A DNA stretch of 64,000 nucleotides from NCBI RefSeq assembly GCF_947492715.1, contig NZ_CANLNS010000010.1, forward strand, positions 1 to 64,000, given 5' to 3'. Made by a program: the position numbers and the translations under genes. Below, piece by piece: positions 16,382 to 24,484 of the stretch. The notes under the pieces were generated by a model. That model was not told the origin of the DNA. It worked only from the letters and a program-made list of their open reading frames with translations, and searched no databases. Position 1 is the first letter of the stretch; every line of letters starts with the position of its first letter. The DNA comes from an uncultured Psychroserpens sp. (GTDB taxonomy: Bacteria; Bacteroidota; Bacteroidia; Flavobacteriales; Flavobacteriaceae).

Positions 16382-17254
16382 ATGAAGGCTCAAGCTCAAA
16401 TAGGTGTTTTAGGTATTGGAGCTATTGGAACTGTAATTGCATATCATTTACAGCGTAATAACTCAAATGTATTGTCCTATTTCAGTAGGACCAAAAAATC
16501 AAACTTACAATTAGTTTCTGAAGGCCAAAGCATTCAACTTCCTATAGCGGTAAAAACAAGCATAACCTACCCTATTGCTTTAGATTGGTTAGTTATATGC
16601 CTTAAAGAACATCAATTTAAGAATGCAACACCTTGGTTTTCTAAACTCATAGATAAGCAAACGCAAATTGTCGTCATTAGAAACGGACTTCAACTGAAGA
16701 AGCCCCTTTTAGAGTTTGCAGAAGACCATCGCATTTTAGAATGCCTCATTGATTGTCCTACGCAATGCAATGACAACGGGTTTTACCAGTGTTATGACAC
16801 ACCAAAACTTAGTGTAGCAAAAAGTGAATTGGCAACTCGTTTTACTTCCTTATTGTCTCACACAAACATTGTGATTAATCAAGTGGCTGATTTTAAAACC
16901 GAAAGTTGGAAAAAACTATGCGAAAGTGCTACACTTGGCGCCATATTATGTTTGCATGATGATACGTGCAAAATTTTTAAAAATCAGGACATTGTAGCAC
17001 ACTATAAAGCGCTTCTAACCGAAAGCATTGGGGTTGCAAGAGCAGACGGAGCTCTTATAGAACCAGGTTTTACTGATAAAATGTTAGACAAGTTATTGAA
17101 CTATCCAGAAACTAAAGGGAGCTCTATGCTTTTTGATATGCGCCAAGGAAAACCTTTAGAACTAGGTGCAAAAAATAAGGTTATCTCTAAACTTGGAAAA
17201 CAATACCAACTGCATACACCTCTTAATGATTTCATAATTAAGCGACTTGACTAA
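16382..17254 (+). CDS. 2-dehydropantoate 2-reductase family protein
   Basis: A 290-residue NAD(P)-dependent oxidoreductase of the ketopantoate reductase family. The Rossmann motif is IGVLGIGAIGTVIAYHL, the hinge contains DWLVICLKEHQF, and the C-terminal helical domain opens with ESWKKLCESATLGAI, where Lys is the expected catalytic residue. PanE reduces ketopantoate to pantoate for coenzyme A synthesis, but several paralogues of this fold act on other substrates, and the usual Asn pair is not obvious here. It is the last gene of a short run of three. Confidence 0.75.
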   Translation: MKAQAQIGVLGIGAIGTVIAYHLQRNNSNVLSYFSRTKKSNLQLVSEGQSIQLPIAVKTSITYPIALDWLVICLKEHQFKNATPWFSKLIDKQTQIVVIRNGLQLKKPLLEFAEDHRILECLIDCPTQCNDNGFYQCYDTPKLSVAKSELATRFTSLLSHTNIVINQVADFKTESWKKLCESATLGAILCLHDDTCKIFKNQDIVAHYKALLTESIGVARADGALIEPGFTDKMLDKLLNYPETKGSSMLFDMRQGKPLELGAKNKVISKLGKQYQLHTPLNDFIIKRLD

Positions 17255-17358
17255 ATTTATCACAGTTATAGGCTTTTAAGCACTAGCCATTTTAATTTTG
17301 ATTGTAACAATAATTTTGTTGATATTGTATGCTCATTTAATACTAGTAACACCATAGA

Positions 17359-18024
17359 ATGTTTGGATTATTTAAAAAGAACAAGCCCAATCGGAAAGAA
17401 AGAACAGAACAGTTTCTAAAAAAGAAAGGCATAAAAATAAATTACAATCTGCCGCATATTGAATCTGATGAAGACACTACAATAAAAACACCTAGAGAAA
17501 TTGCCCAGAGGGTTACAGTTTTAGCAATCACTAATTTTGTAGCATTTAATGGAATGTCTGGAGATCAAGCCATAGATTATCTCAAAAAATATAATTTATG
17601 GGACTACGTCACTCCAGATGAAGTTGATTTTTTGAATGATCCTACCGACGAGAAAAAAAACAGTGAATCTTGGAAATGTGAATGTATTTGGGTGTTGTTA
17701 TGGTCCTTAAATATTATAGAAGATCTCGAATTTCCAAAGGACATGTGCGACCTAAACCAAATTCCGTTAGAAAAATATCCCGTTCAATCTGGTATTGACC
17801 CGAACACATTTATTAATGCGACTAAAACGTCGCGATCTAAAACCGAAATCTTAGATGCTAATGATCTGTATTATCGATTAGATTGGACATGTACTGATGC
17901 CAGAATAAATGGTTATGTCATAAAAAACATGCATCCTGGTGTGGTGTATGAAAGGCATTATGCCTTAAATTGGCTTATTAATTATATGAATCAAGATTGG
18001 GATGATATCTCTTGTGATACCTAA
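17359..18024 (+). CDS. DUF4272 domain-containing protein
   Basis: The 221-residue cytosolic protein matches DUF4272: an ATPREIAQR-like TPREIAQRVTVLA block near residue 45, an acidic middle, and a closing RLDWTCTDARINGY with YERHYALNWLINYM. The function of the family is unknown. The N-terminal 20 residues are Lys-rich. The next gene, with a membrane anchor, starts 20 bases downstream, so the two are probably one transcript. Confidence 0.78.
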   Translation: MFGLFKKNKPNRKERTEQFLKKKGIKINYNLPHIESDEDTTIKTPREIAQRVTVLAITNFVAFNGMSGDQAIDYLKKYNLWDYVTPDEVDFLNDPTDEKKNSESWKCECIWVLLWSLNIIEDLEFPKDMCDLNQIPLEKYPVQSGIDPNTFINATKTSRSKTEILDANDLYYRLDWTCTDARINGYVIKNMHPGVVYERHYALNWLINYMNQDWDDISCDT

Positions 18025-18044
18025 AAACTAAATACTATTTATAG

Positions 18045-18494
18045 ATGAAAATTATTGCTTACATTTTCGGAGCATTGCTCTTAATGATTATCATTAGAAG
18101 ATTTTCTAAAAAGGGAACCTCTGAAACCACAGAAGAACGACCTGAAAGAAAAACGATAGCGTCCAATCCAAATATTGAAGACGACATACGCAAGGAGTTG
18201 GCACACGAAGACAAAAAAAAGATTATGCTTTGTGAGGTTAAGACCTATATGACAGGACACCAAGGAGCCGATAATCAAAATGCTTTTAAAGCAGCTGGAA
18301 TAGAAGACGAACAATTAATTAAAACCATTTTAGAAGATTATACTTGGCACTATTTAGATGACATTGATGAGAACTTACAATGTACTATGCAACTTGTACT
18401 CACTGAAGTTTTAGAACAAACGAAACCATTTACAGACAGTAGAGCTATTTATGAAGAAATTATGGGACTAACCTATAAAGGTTTTGATTTATAA
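18045..18494 (+). CDS. Hypothetical protein with N-terminal membrane anchor
   Basis: A 149-residue protein with one N-terminal transmembrane segment (residues 2-19) and a charged, likely helical soluble part. No family is recognised. The soluble part has a KTYMTGHQGADNQNAF segment and many Glu/Asp. It follows the DUF4272 gene by 20 bases and may work with it. Confidence 0.6.
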   Translation: MKIIAYIFGALLLMIIIRRFSKKGTSETTEERPERKTIASNPNIEDDIRKELAHEDKKKIMLCEVKTYMTGHQGADNQNAFKAAGIEDEQLIKTILEDYTWHYLDDIDENLQCTMQLVLTEVLEQTKPFTDSRAIYEEIMGLTYKGFDL

Positions 18495-18574
18495 ACATTT
18501 AAACTGGTTCAATACCAAATTGTTACAATAAAACACTTTATCATAAGTTATAGTTAAGACTTAACTAACCACTA

Positions 18575-19318
18575 ATGATAAAAAAAGGCATTGCATTACT
18601 ATTTGTTTTAACGTTATTATCGTTTATCACTAAACTGAATTTTAAAGAAGCACAATTAAAATATCCCAGAGTCAAAAAAGCATATTCCGACCGATTCAAA
18701 TGTGTAGACCAATTACTCAAGACATCCGACATAAAAACTCTAGACGTCTATTTGAGAGCTTTCAAACTTGAAGAGCAATTAGAGGTTTGGGGAAAAAACA
18801 AGAACGATTCAACTTATAAATTAATTACATCATATCCGTTTTGCTTTAGTTCAGGAAACTTAGGTCCTAAAAGAAGACGAGGCGATTATCAGATTCCAGA
18901 AGGTTTTTATCAAATAGACCGGTTTAATCCAGAAAGTAAGTTCCATTTATCATTAGGAATAAACTACCCCAACCAATCAGACAAAATAAAATCCAAACAC
19001 AGTAATTTAGGAGGAGATATTTTCATTCATGGTTCTTGTTACTCTATTGGATGTATTCCTATTACGGATGATTGGATTGAAGAATTATATATTTTTGCCG
19101 TAGAAGCTATAAACAATGGACAATTGGCAATTCCTGTTCATATTTTCCCATCACATCTCGATACTGAGACCTATGAAAACATCATCAAAGATTCCACCTT
19201 CACCATCAACAATTCAAAATTTTGGAAGAATCTAAAAGAAGGATATGACTATTTCGAAGCACATCAAAAACTTCCAAGAATTGATATTTCCGAAGAAGGG
19301 AATTATATTTTCAACTAA
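18575..19318 (+). CDS. L,D-transpeptidase family protein (YafK-like)
   Basis: This 247-residue exported enzyme has an N-terminal hydrophobic segment (residues 5-20) and a YkuD-type catalytic domain. The catalytic motif HGSCYSIGCIPI lies near residues 151-162, with catalytic Cys in the SIGC position and His in front. The phrase GPKRRRGDYQIPEGFY is typical of YafK-type members. Such enzymes form or cut 3-3 cross-links or protein links in peptidoglycan in the periplasm. It stands alone, convergent with guaB. Confidence 0.87.
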   Translation: MIKKGIALLFVLTLLSFITKLNFKEAQLKYPRVKKAYSDRFKCVDQLLKTSDIKTLDVYLRAFKLEEQLEVWGKNKNDSTYKLITSYPFCFSSGNLGPKRRRGDYQIPEGFYQIDRFNPESKFHLSLGINYPNQSDKIKSKHSNLGGDIFIHGSCYSIGCIPITDDWIEELYIFAVEAINNGQLAIPVHIFPSHLDTETYENIIKDSTFTINNSKFWKNLKEGYDYFEAHQKLPRIDISEEGNYIFN

Positions 19319-19330
19319 TCAAAAAAGATA

Positions 19331-20803
19331 TTATCTAGAATAATTTGGAGCTTCTTTGGTAATGGTTACATCATGAGGATGACTCTCATTAATACCAGAT
19401 GATGTGATTTTCACGAAGCGTCCTGTATCCTTTAAAGTCTCAATGTCTTTGGCTCCACAATAGCCCATTCCAGCTCTTAATCCACCAACAAATTGGTGAA
19501 TACTTTCAAATAATTCGCCTTTATATGGAACACGACCTACAATACCTTCAGGGACTAATTTTTTGATATCATCTTCAACATCCTGAAAATAACGATCCTT
19601 ACTTCCTTGTTTCATCGCTTCTACAGATCCCATTCCGCGATACGACTTAAATTTACGACCTTCATATATAATCGTTTCTCCAGGGCTTTCTTTTGTTCCT
19701 GCCAATAATGACCCAAGCATAACACTATCTGCTCCAGCTGCAATAGCTTTTGGAATATCTCCTGTATAGCGAATACCTCCATCTGCAATCACCGGAACAC
19801 CAGAGCCTTTAATCGCTGCTGCCACTTCTAGCACTGCCGAAAATTGTGGGAATCCAACACCTGCAACGACTCTAGTTGTACAAATAGATCCAGGACCAAT
19901 TCCAACTTTTACCGCATCTGCTCCAGCTTCAACTAAATATTTAGCTGCTTCTCCTGTTGCAATATTTCCAACGATAACTTCGAGATTTGGGAATTTTTCT
20001 TTGATCGACTTCAACACCATAACTACGCCTTTTGTATGTCCGTGAGCAGTATCTATAATCACAGCGTCCACTCCTGCTTTAACTAAGGCTGAAGCCCTTT
20101 CTACAGCATCACCTGTAACCCCAATTGCTGCAGCTACACGCAATCTTCCGTAAGTATCTTTATTAGCTATTGGTTTTTGAGTGACTTTGGTAATATCTCT
20201 AAACGTAATAAGTCCAACTAATTTATAGTCATCATCTACGATTAATAATTTTTCAATTTTATTCTTTTGAAGAATCTCTTCAGCATCCTTCAAAGATGTC
20301 CCAACAGCAGAAGTTACTAAGTTTTCACTCGTCATTACCTCAACAATTGGTCTTTCGTTAGCATGCTCAAAACGTAAATCACGATTGGTAACAATTCCTT
20401 TTAATGTGCCACTATCATCTACAATAGGAATACCTCCAATTTTGTGCTCGGCCATACTCTGTTTTGCATCTATAACTTTGGCCGTTAATGGTAAGGTTAC
20501 TGGATCGATAATCATACCGCTTTCGGCACGTTTTACGCGACGTACCTTTTTGGCTTGTTGCTCAATGGTCATGTTTTTATGAAGTACACCAATACCGCCT
20601 TCTTGCGCCATAGCAATAGCCATTTTACTTTCGGTAACCGTATCCATAGCAGCAGAAACCACAGGGATATTAATTGTAATGTTACGCGTGAATTTGGTTT
20701 GAATATTTACTTCTCTAGGTAAAACCTCTGAAAATGCTGGAACTAATAGTACGTCGTCATAAGTAAGACCTTCTCCAACAATTTTATTTTCGTGTGCTGT
20801 CAT
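19331..20803 (-). CDS. guaB: IMP dehydrogenase
   Basis: A 490-residue enzyme that oxidises IMP to XMP with NAD+, the first committed step of guanine nucleotide synthesis. The catalytic loop GPGSICTTR carries the active Cys, and the flap has [17 protein letters not shown]. Two CBS domains lie at about residues 95-210, as usual. Length is standard. Start ATG is preceded by a TATATTTG box 27 bases away. The gene is downstream of the small Cys-rich gene, but the box suggests independent transcription. Confidence 0.97.
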   Translation of the reverse strand: MTAHENKIVGEGLTYDDVLLVPAFSEVLPREVNIQTKFTRNITINIPVVSAAMDTVTESKMAIAMAQEGGIGVLHKNMTIEQQAKKVRRVKRAESGMIIDPVTLPLTAKVIDAKQSMAEHKIGGIPIVDDSGTLKGIVTNRDLRFEHANERPIVEVMTSENLVTSAVGTSLKDAEEILQKNKIEKLLIVDDDYKLVGLITFRDITKVTQKPIANKDTYGRLRVAAAIGVTGDAVERASALVKAGVDAVIIDTAHGHTKGVVMVLKSIKEKFPNLEVIVGNIATGEAAKYLVEAGADAVKVGIGPGSICTTRVVAGVGFPQFSAVLEVAAAIKGSGVPVIADGGIRYTGDIPKAIAAGADSVMLGSLLAGTKESPGETIIYEGRKFKSYRGMGSVEAMKQGSKDRYFQDVEDDIKKLVPEGIVGRVPYKGELFESIHQFVGGLRAGMGYCGAKDIETLKDTGRFVKITSSGINESHPHDVTITKEAPNYSR

Positions 20804-20829
20804 GATGCAATTACAGTTATAATTGCATG

Positions 20830-20837
20830 CAAATATA
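20830..20837 (-). promoter_or_regulatory. Promoter -7 box (TATATTTG) of guaB
   Basis: Exact TAnnTTTG match on the minus strand, 27 bases upstream of the guaB ATG. Confidence 0.5.
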
Positions 20838-20895
20838 CAACTTAAATAGAGAATTATATTAAGACTTTATTAAATCTTAATGAAAAGTACTTCAA

Positions 20896-21039
20896 TTATA
20901 TTCTAGGGCAACGTCTGCAGTTTGTTTTGCCCTTTTTCTTATACTTTTTACAGCATTTTGATTTCTTATTAACCTCACAATACATGATACATGAAGTGAT
21001 AATAATAGGAGAACTATCTATAGTTAATTCGTCTTGCAT
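20896..21039 (-). CDS. 47-residue Cys- and Lys-rich protein under an iron-type operator
   Basis: The frame starts at the ATG at 21037-21039 and encodes 47 residues, too short for many gene callers. The N-terminal third is MQDELTIDSSPIIITSC; the rest is basic and holds Cys in the patterns CIMYC, KSKCCKKYKKKGK and NCRRCPRI, six Cys in all. This looks like a small metal- or cluster-binding protein. No family is recognised. A TAATTTTG promoter box lies at 21065-21072, and a copy of the 23-bp iron-locus palindrome sits between that box and the start codon. The coding evidence is the regulated promoter plus the Cys pattern, not homology. Confidence 0.65.
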   Translation of the reverse strand: MQDELTIDSSPIIITSCIMYCEVNKKSKCCKKYKKKGKTNCRRCPRI

Positions 21040-21061
21040 TATTTTAATTTATTCTAAATAA
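21039..21061 (-). promoter_or_regulatory. Iron-locus operator palindrome, copy at Cys-rich gene
   Basis: On the minus strand the left half is TTATTTAGAAT and the right half ends TTAAAATAA. It agrees at 21 of 23 positions with the copies at 24069 and at 25427. It abuts the start codon and lies just downstream of the promoter box, so a bound protein would block transcription. Confidence 0.6.
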
Positions 21062-21064
21062 ATA

Positions 21065-21072
21065 CAAAATTA
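21065..21072 (-). promoter_or_regulatory. Promoter -7 box (TAATTTTG) of Cys-rich gene
   Basis: Exact TAnnTTTG match on the minus strand, 25 bases from the start codon and 3 bases upstream of the operator. Confidence 0.5.
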
Positions 21073-21100
21073 CAAAAAAAAGACGCCTAAAAAGGCATCT
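21073..21100 (-). terminator. Terminator after ferritin gene
   Basis: Minus-strand stem GATGCC / GGCGTC with a T-rich loop followed by eight T. It separates ferritin from the Cys-rich gene. Confidence 0.75.
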
Positions 21101-21128
21101 CATTTCATTAAGTTATTAACAGATAGTG

Positions 21129-21632
21129 CTATTCATTTTCTTGAGCAGCAGCGATGGCATTTATATCTCGATCAAACAGATAATGGCCAGATTTATCATT
21201 ACCAATAATATTAAGTTTATCGAGCAAAGTTCTTGCCATAGCCTCCTCTTCAAGCTGTTCAGTAACATACCATTGCATAAAATTATGAACGTTATAATCT
21301 TTATGCTGTAGACATTCGTAAATAACGTGATTGATTTGCTCGGTTACAAACATTTCACTCTTTAAAAATTGCTCGAAAAGTTCGTTGAGTCCATCATAAG
21401 ATGCTTTAGGAACATCCAGTGCCGGAATAATGACATTGCCACTTCTTTCATTGACAAATTTCACAAGTTTGGTCATGTGTACGCGTTCTTCTTCAGATTG
21501 ACTGTAAAAGAAATCTGCTACACCATTATAACCTTTAGCATCTGCCCAAGATGCCATTGCTAAATATTGCATTGAAGCCTGCGCTTCGTATTTAATTTGA
21601 TTGTTTAATAAGTTTTCTATCGTCGTATTCAT
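21129..21632 (-). CDS. ftnA: Non-haem ferritin
   Basis: A 167-residue four-helix-bundle ferritin that oxidises and stores iron. Ferroxidase ligands are visible: Glu in LLNNQIKYEAQAS, the EEERVHMTKL segment with Glu and His, and Glu/Gln in helices C and D (YVTEQLEEEAMAR). There is no haem-binding Met signature of bacterioferritin that I can identify. It lies 31 bases after the four-helix membrane protein gene in the same direction, so it may be the last gene of the porin-led transcript. A near-promoter box (TATCTTCG) just upstream may give it its own start. Confidence 0.93.
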   Translation of the reverse strand: MNTTIENLLNNQIKYEAQASMQYLAMASWADAKGYNGVADFFYSQSEEERVHMTKLVKFVNERSGNVIIPALDVPKASYDGLNELFEQFLKSEMFVTEQINHVIYECLQHKDYNVHNFMQWYVTEQLEEEAMARTLLDKLNIIGNDKSGHYLFDRDINAIAAAQENE

Positions 21633-21663
21633 TTTGAAAGCTATTTTTTACGAAGATAACTAT

Positions 21664-22167
21664 TTAAGTTTGAAGTACGGACTTAGATCTGGCCAACTGA
21701 TAAAGAATAATTAATACTGAAACGCTAAATGTTAATGTCATGAGGGTTCCAGAAATCATAACAATATATTTCATCCATATAATGTCTTTCCATAAAAAAT
21801 AAAGACCTCCAAATGTTAGCACGACAGAAATAAAAGGTTCCACAATTAAGAACATTTTTAATCGTTTTGACAATTTTGCAGTACTCAAAATGAGACCAAG
21901 TAAAAAGAAAATAATGGACATTGATAAAATATGGCCATGTACAAGTGTTAGCATTTGCTGTTCATTCTTTTTGAACTTCATCACAGTGGCATCATCATCA
22001 TCTTCATTACCCAAATACTGTTCTTCAATACCATTGGGATTTGCAGACGATGTTTCTCCAACAAACAACAATCCTGTATAGAAACCAATACTTAATACCA
22101 CAACAAACGCAGTAATAAGTAATTTAATTTCTTTTGGAAAAGTTGCAAGTATTCCGTTGAGTTGCAT
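21664..22167 (-). CDS. Four-helix membrane protein of unknown function
   Basis: The 167-residue protein has four hydrophobic helices (about residues 14-36, 75-97, 104-125 and 133-158). A 38-residue acidic loop follows helix 1 (ending GNEDDDDATVMKFKKNE). Helix 2 opens with TLVHGHILSMS, whose two His could bind a metal or haem; this is inference. I do not recognise the family. Its ATG overlaps the FMN-binding gene's stop by one base, so the two are translationally coupled and probably form a functional pair. Confidence 0.7.
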   Translation of the reverse strand: MQLNGILATFPKEIKLLITAFVVVLSIGFYTGLLFVGETSSANPNGIEEQYLGNEDDDDATVMKFKKNEQQMLTLVHGHILSMSIIFFLLGLILSTAKLSKRLKMFLIVEPFISVVLTFGGLYFLWKDIIWMKYIVMISGTLMTLTFSVSVLIILYQLARSKSVLQT

Positions 22168-22694
22168 TAAAGAATATTTTTAGATTGAAGAATATGTAAT
22201 GAGCGTAACAAATCGTTAATTGCAGATGTCATTGATCGAACAGAAATAGTGGCTCCAGAAATGGCTACAATATCTTGTTCATATTTTAATTCGTCTTTTG
22301 GCGTTTTACCAACAAATTGTCTTAGCCAACGTTTACTTCCAATCTCTCCGCCATATTCTTCTCTATAGATAAGAACTTTAGCTTTTTTTACTGTTAAATC
22401 AGGATCTAATAAAATAAGATAATCAAATTGAGCCGTTTTACTTGGCGCTTTTGCTACATAAGCATAGCCTACTATTTTAGCGTCTGATGTAATTGTAAAA
22501 AAATTGTCGTCTTCAAATTTCGACGGCAATTCTTTTGCAACCGCTTCATCAATTTGAAATGGTGTAAACTCAAACGTCTCAACATCATAGGTTGACTTTA
22601 TTTGTTTAAACACCTTTTTTTGAATTTTTTCAGATAATCCAAAAGACAAAAAAAGTGTTGCACATAGCACTATAAAAACCTGTCTCAATTTCAT
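22167..22694 (-). CDS. FMN-binding domain protein (RnfG/NqrC-like, extracytoplasmic)
   Basis: The 175-residue protein starts with a signal-type helix (residues 5-20) and contains an FMN_bind domain. The flavinylation motif SGATIS lies near residues 146-151; in RnfG and NqrC the Thr of this motif carries a covalent FMN attached by ApbE. The middle segment AFQFDYLILLDPD-like text (TAQFDYLILLDPDLTVKKAKVLIY) is also characteristic. It would work outside the cytoplasmic membrane as an electron carrier. Its partner is probably the coupled membrane protein. It follows the porin with a 110-base gap that holds a strong hairpin. Confidence 0.8.
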   Translation of the reverse strand: MKLRQVFIVLCATLFLSFGLSEKIQKKVFKQIKSTYDVETFEFTPFQIDEAVAKELPSKFEDDNFFTITSDAKIVGYAYVAKAPSKTAQFDYLILLDPDLTVKKAKVLIYREEYGGEIGSKRWLRQFVGKTPKDELKYEQDIVAISGATISVRSMTSAINDLLRSLHILQSKNIL

Positions 22695-22742
22695 TCTACA
22701 AAAGTATTAATTATATATTCTATTTAAGCAACTAAAATGCCA

Positions 22743-22780
22743 AATAGCTAATGCGAAAAAAGTTTTCGGCATTAGCTATT
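22743..22780 (-). other. Strong hairpin between porin and FMN-binding genes
   Basis: A perfect 12-bp stem (AATAGCTAATGC with GCATTAGCTATT) continues through an inner GAAAA/TTTTC pairing. There is no T tract after it, so it is not a typical terminator. It could stabilise the upstream porin mRNA or limit expression of the downstream genes. Confidence 0.65.
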
Positions 22781-22804
22781 AGACACTCAAATATTATGTT
22801 CTAT

Positions 22805-23989
22805 TTAGAACCATACTCCAATTCCGAAGTTAAGTCTGTTATCAACATCACTATTATCTAAAGCGTTACTTCTAAATTGGTAATCTCCTTTTAATACGAC
22901 TCCTGGTGCAATATGATAGCTTAAACCAGTTGTTATATCTGTTCTATTGTAAGCATCATTTCTTACCAAATCACCATCTGTATCAGCATGCGTATCATAG
23001 TTTTCATAACGAGCAAAAGCAAATAAACGCTGTGCCTTTGTTAAAGGCAATAAGTTATAGGCTACTTCTGCATAATATCCCATCAAAGCACTTCCTAAAT
23101 CTTTATTTGTTAAGTTGTTATAATCTTCAGTATCACTTAAAGACGCGTAGATAAATTGTCCTCTTGCCGCAAATCTCTTAAACGCATAACGTGCATCAAA
23201 ACCAACCATGCTTATTCCGATGTTGGTTCCGTCAATATCCTCTATGTCATCTTCAGCTTGTGTTTTCCCAAAGTATCCAGATAAACCAAGACGTAAACCA
23301 GGTAAACCATAGTATTCAATTTTAGTAGATAATGTTGGACTATCTACTGTAGATTTGATTGCTTTTTGACGACCTCCACGTAAACCATTACTTCCTTTTA
23401 AGAAGCCTGTTACTTCCCCATCACTATTAACTGTAGATTTAAATCCATTAAAAATATATGCCTGATAAGTTAAAGATTGCTCTGGTAAACGTCCAGTAAC
23501 ACCAACACCAATCTCTCTCCATGTTGTTGGAACAATAGCATTGTCTACAGCAGGGCGTTCAACACCGTTATATGTTGTAGGTTCATGATATTCATTAACA
23601 ATTCCCATTGGTACTAGCATTAAACCTCCTCGTAAACTAACATTATCACCAACAGCATAATTTACAAAGGCCTGCTCTATAAAAACTTCTTCAACATGCT
23701 CAAATTCTACTTCTGTAACAAACTGTGTTTTATCGTTAAATCTATATCCAAATAATAATACAAGGCGTTGTACATCTAATTCTCCATTATCGCCTTCTGG
23801 TTGATTGTATGTTATTTCACCATAGGCCCCCACAGTAACGGCTTTTCCGTAGTTACCAGATAAAATACGTTGTGCCGCATTTAATTGTTGTTGAGGGTTA
23901 AAAGTAATACTATCTTGCGACGTAGGTGTCACCTGAGCTATTGCAGTTGCACTGATTAAAATTGCAAAAAGGGTAAATAGTTTATTCAT
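22805..23989 (-). CDS. Outer-membrane porin
   Basis: A 394-residue outer-membrane beta-barrel protein with a signal peptide ending at AIAQ (residue 19). The mature part has alternating strands with aromatic girdles, VTVGAYGEITYNQPEGDNGELDVQRLVLLFGYRF-type text at the start and a terminal GIGVWF with the C-terminal Phe typical of barrels. It resembles phosphate-selective-type porins O/P by layout, but the transported solute is not predictable. Two operator palindromes and a clear promoter lie just upstream. It is the first gene of a run that leads to ferritin, which suggests a link to iron. Confidence 0.82.
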   Translation of the reverse strand: MNKLFTLFAILISATAIAQVTPTSQDSITFNPQQQLNAAQRILSGNYGKAVTVGAYGEITYNQPEGDNGELDVQRLVLLFGYRFNDKTQFVTEVEFEHVEEVFIEQAFVNYAVGDNVSLRGGLMLVPMGIVNEYHEPTTYNGVERPAVDNAIVPTTWREIGVGVTGRLPEQSLTYQAYIFNGFKSTVNSDGEVTGFLKGSNGLRGGRQKAIKSTVDSPTLSTKIEYYGLPGLRLGLSGYFGKTQAEDDIEDIDGTNIGISMVGFDARYAFKRFAARGQFIYASLSDTEDYNNLTNKDLGSALMGYYAEVAYNLLPLTKAQRLFAFARYENYDTHADTDGDLVRNDAYNRTDITTGLSYHIAPGVVLKGDYQFRSNALDNSDVDNRLNFGIGVWF

Positions 23990-23995
23990 TTGTTT

Positions 23996-24018
23996 TTATT
24001 TAGACTTGATATAAATAG
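23996..24018 (+). promoter_or_regulatory. Iron-locus operator palindrome, porin proximal copy
   Basis: Begins TTATTTAGACT and ends ATAAATAG; 18 of 23 positions agree with the distal copy. It lies 6 bases upstream of the porin ATG, downstream of the promoter. Confidence 0.5.
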
Positions 24019-24035
24019 TTATTGATTTCTGGATG

Positions 24036-24066
24036 CAAAAATAGAACAGATTTTTACTTACACAAA
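24036..24066 (-). promoter_or_regulatory. Porin promoter (TTTG, 19-base spacer, TATTTTTG)
   Basis: On the minus strand TTTG at 24063-24066 and TATTTTTG at 24036-24043 are separated by 19 bases, which matches the Bacteroidota primary-sigma promoter at both boxes. It is flanked on both sides by operator copies. Confidence 0.7.
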
Positions 24067-24068
24067 GT

Positions 24069-24091
24069 TTATTTAGATTAAATTTAAATAA
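24069..24091 (+). promoter_or_regulatory. Iron-locus operator palindrome, porin distal copy
   Basis: Half-sites are TTATTTAGATT and, on the opposite strand, TTATTTAAATT: 10 of 11 positions are symmetric. It abuts the -33 box of the porin promoter. It is 21/23 identical to the receptor copy at 25427. Confidence 0.65.
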
Positions 24092-24094
24092 ATT

Positions 24095-24451
24095 TTATTT
24101 TGATAAAATTTCATTTAAAATATTGTCAAAATCTAAATGAAAAAGTGTTCCTTTTAACAAATCGTGAATCCCTCTCAACTCTGTTTTATTTATTGCGAAA
24201 CTCACTTCGGGACACGGTGTTTGCAGAACAATTGGCCTACATAAGCCATTAGCCTCGCAACCAGAGTATTGCGAAAATTCTTTAAACGCACTATTAATAC
24301 AATGCGAAAAAGAAATGAGTTCTTCATACCTAAAGTATAAGCCCGTATTTCTAAAAACGAGTTGAATTTTATTAACATCCTTGGCAGCACATCGCTTCCA
24401 TTGAAAGGCAATTCCGAAATTGTTATAATAAATAGTATTTATATCTTCCAT
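24095..24451 (-). CDS. Cys-containing hypothetical protein downstream of DUF6607-like gene
   Basis: The 118-residue soluble protein has no signal peptide and five Cys, three of them clustered (YSGCEANGLCRPIV then TPCPEVSF). The N-terminus is MEDINTIYYNNFGIAFQWKRC. I believe it belongs to a small Bacteroidota-specific family found near DUF6607 and TonB receptor genes, but I cannot name it with confidence. It starts 33 bases after the DUF6607-like stop, so both are probably driven from the control region at 25376-25479. Confidence 0.6.
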   Translation of the reverse strand: MEDINTIYYNNFGIAFQWKRCAAKDVNKIQLVFRNTGLYFRYEELISFSHCINSAFKEFSQYSGCEANGLCRPIVLQTPCPEVSFAINKTELRGIHDLLKGTLFHLDFDNILNEILSK

Positions 24452-24484
24452 TGGTTATATGATATACTGTTTAAAGCCTGTTGG

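Noticed and set aside
22699-22706. TACTTTTG box just before the FMN-binding gene
   Set aside because: It is only 4 bases from the start codon and would give a leaderless transcript; likely coincidence in AT-rich DNA.
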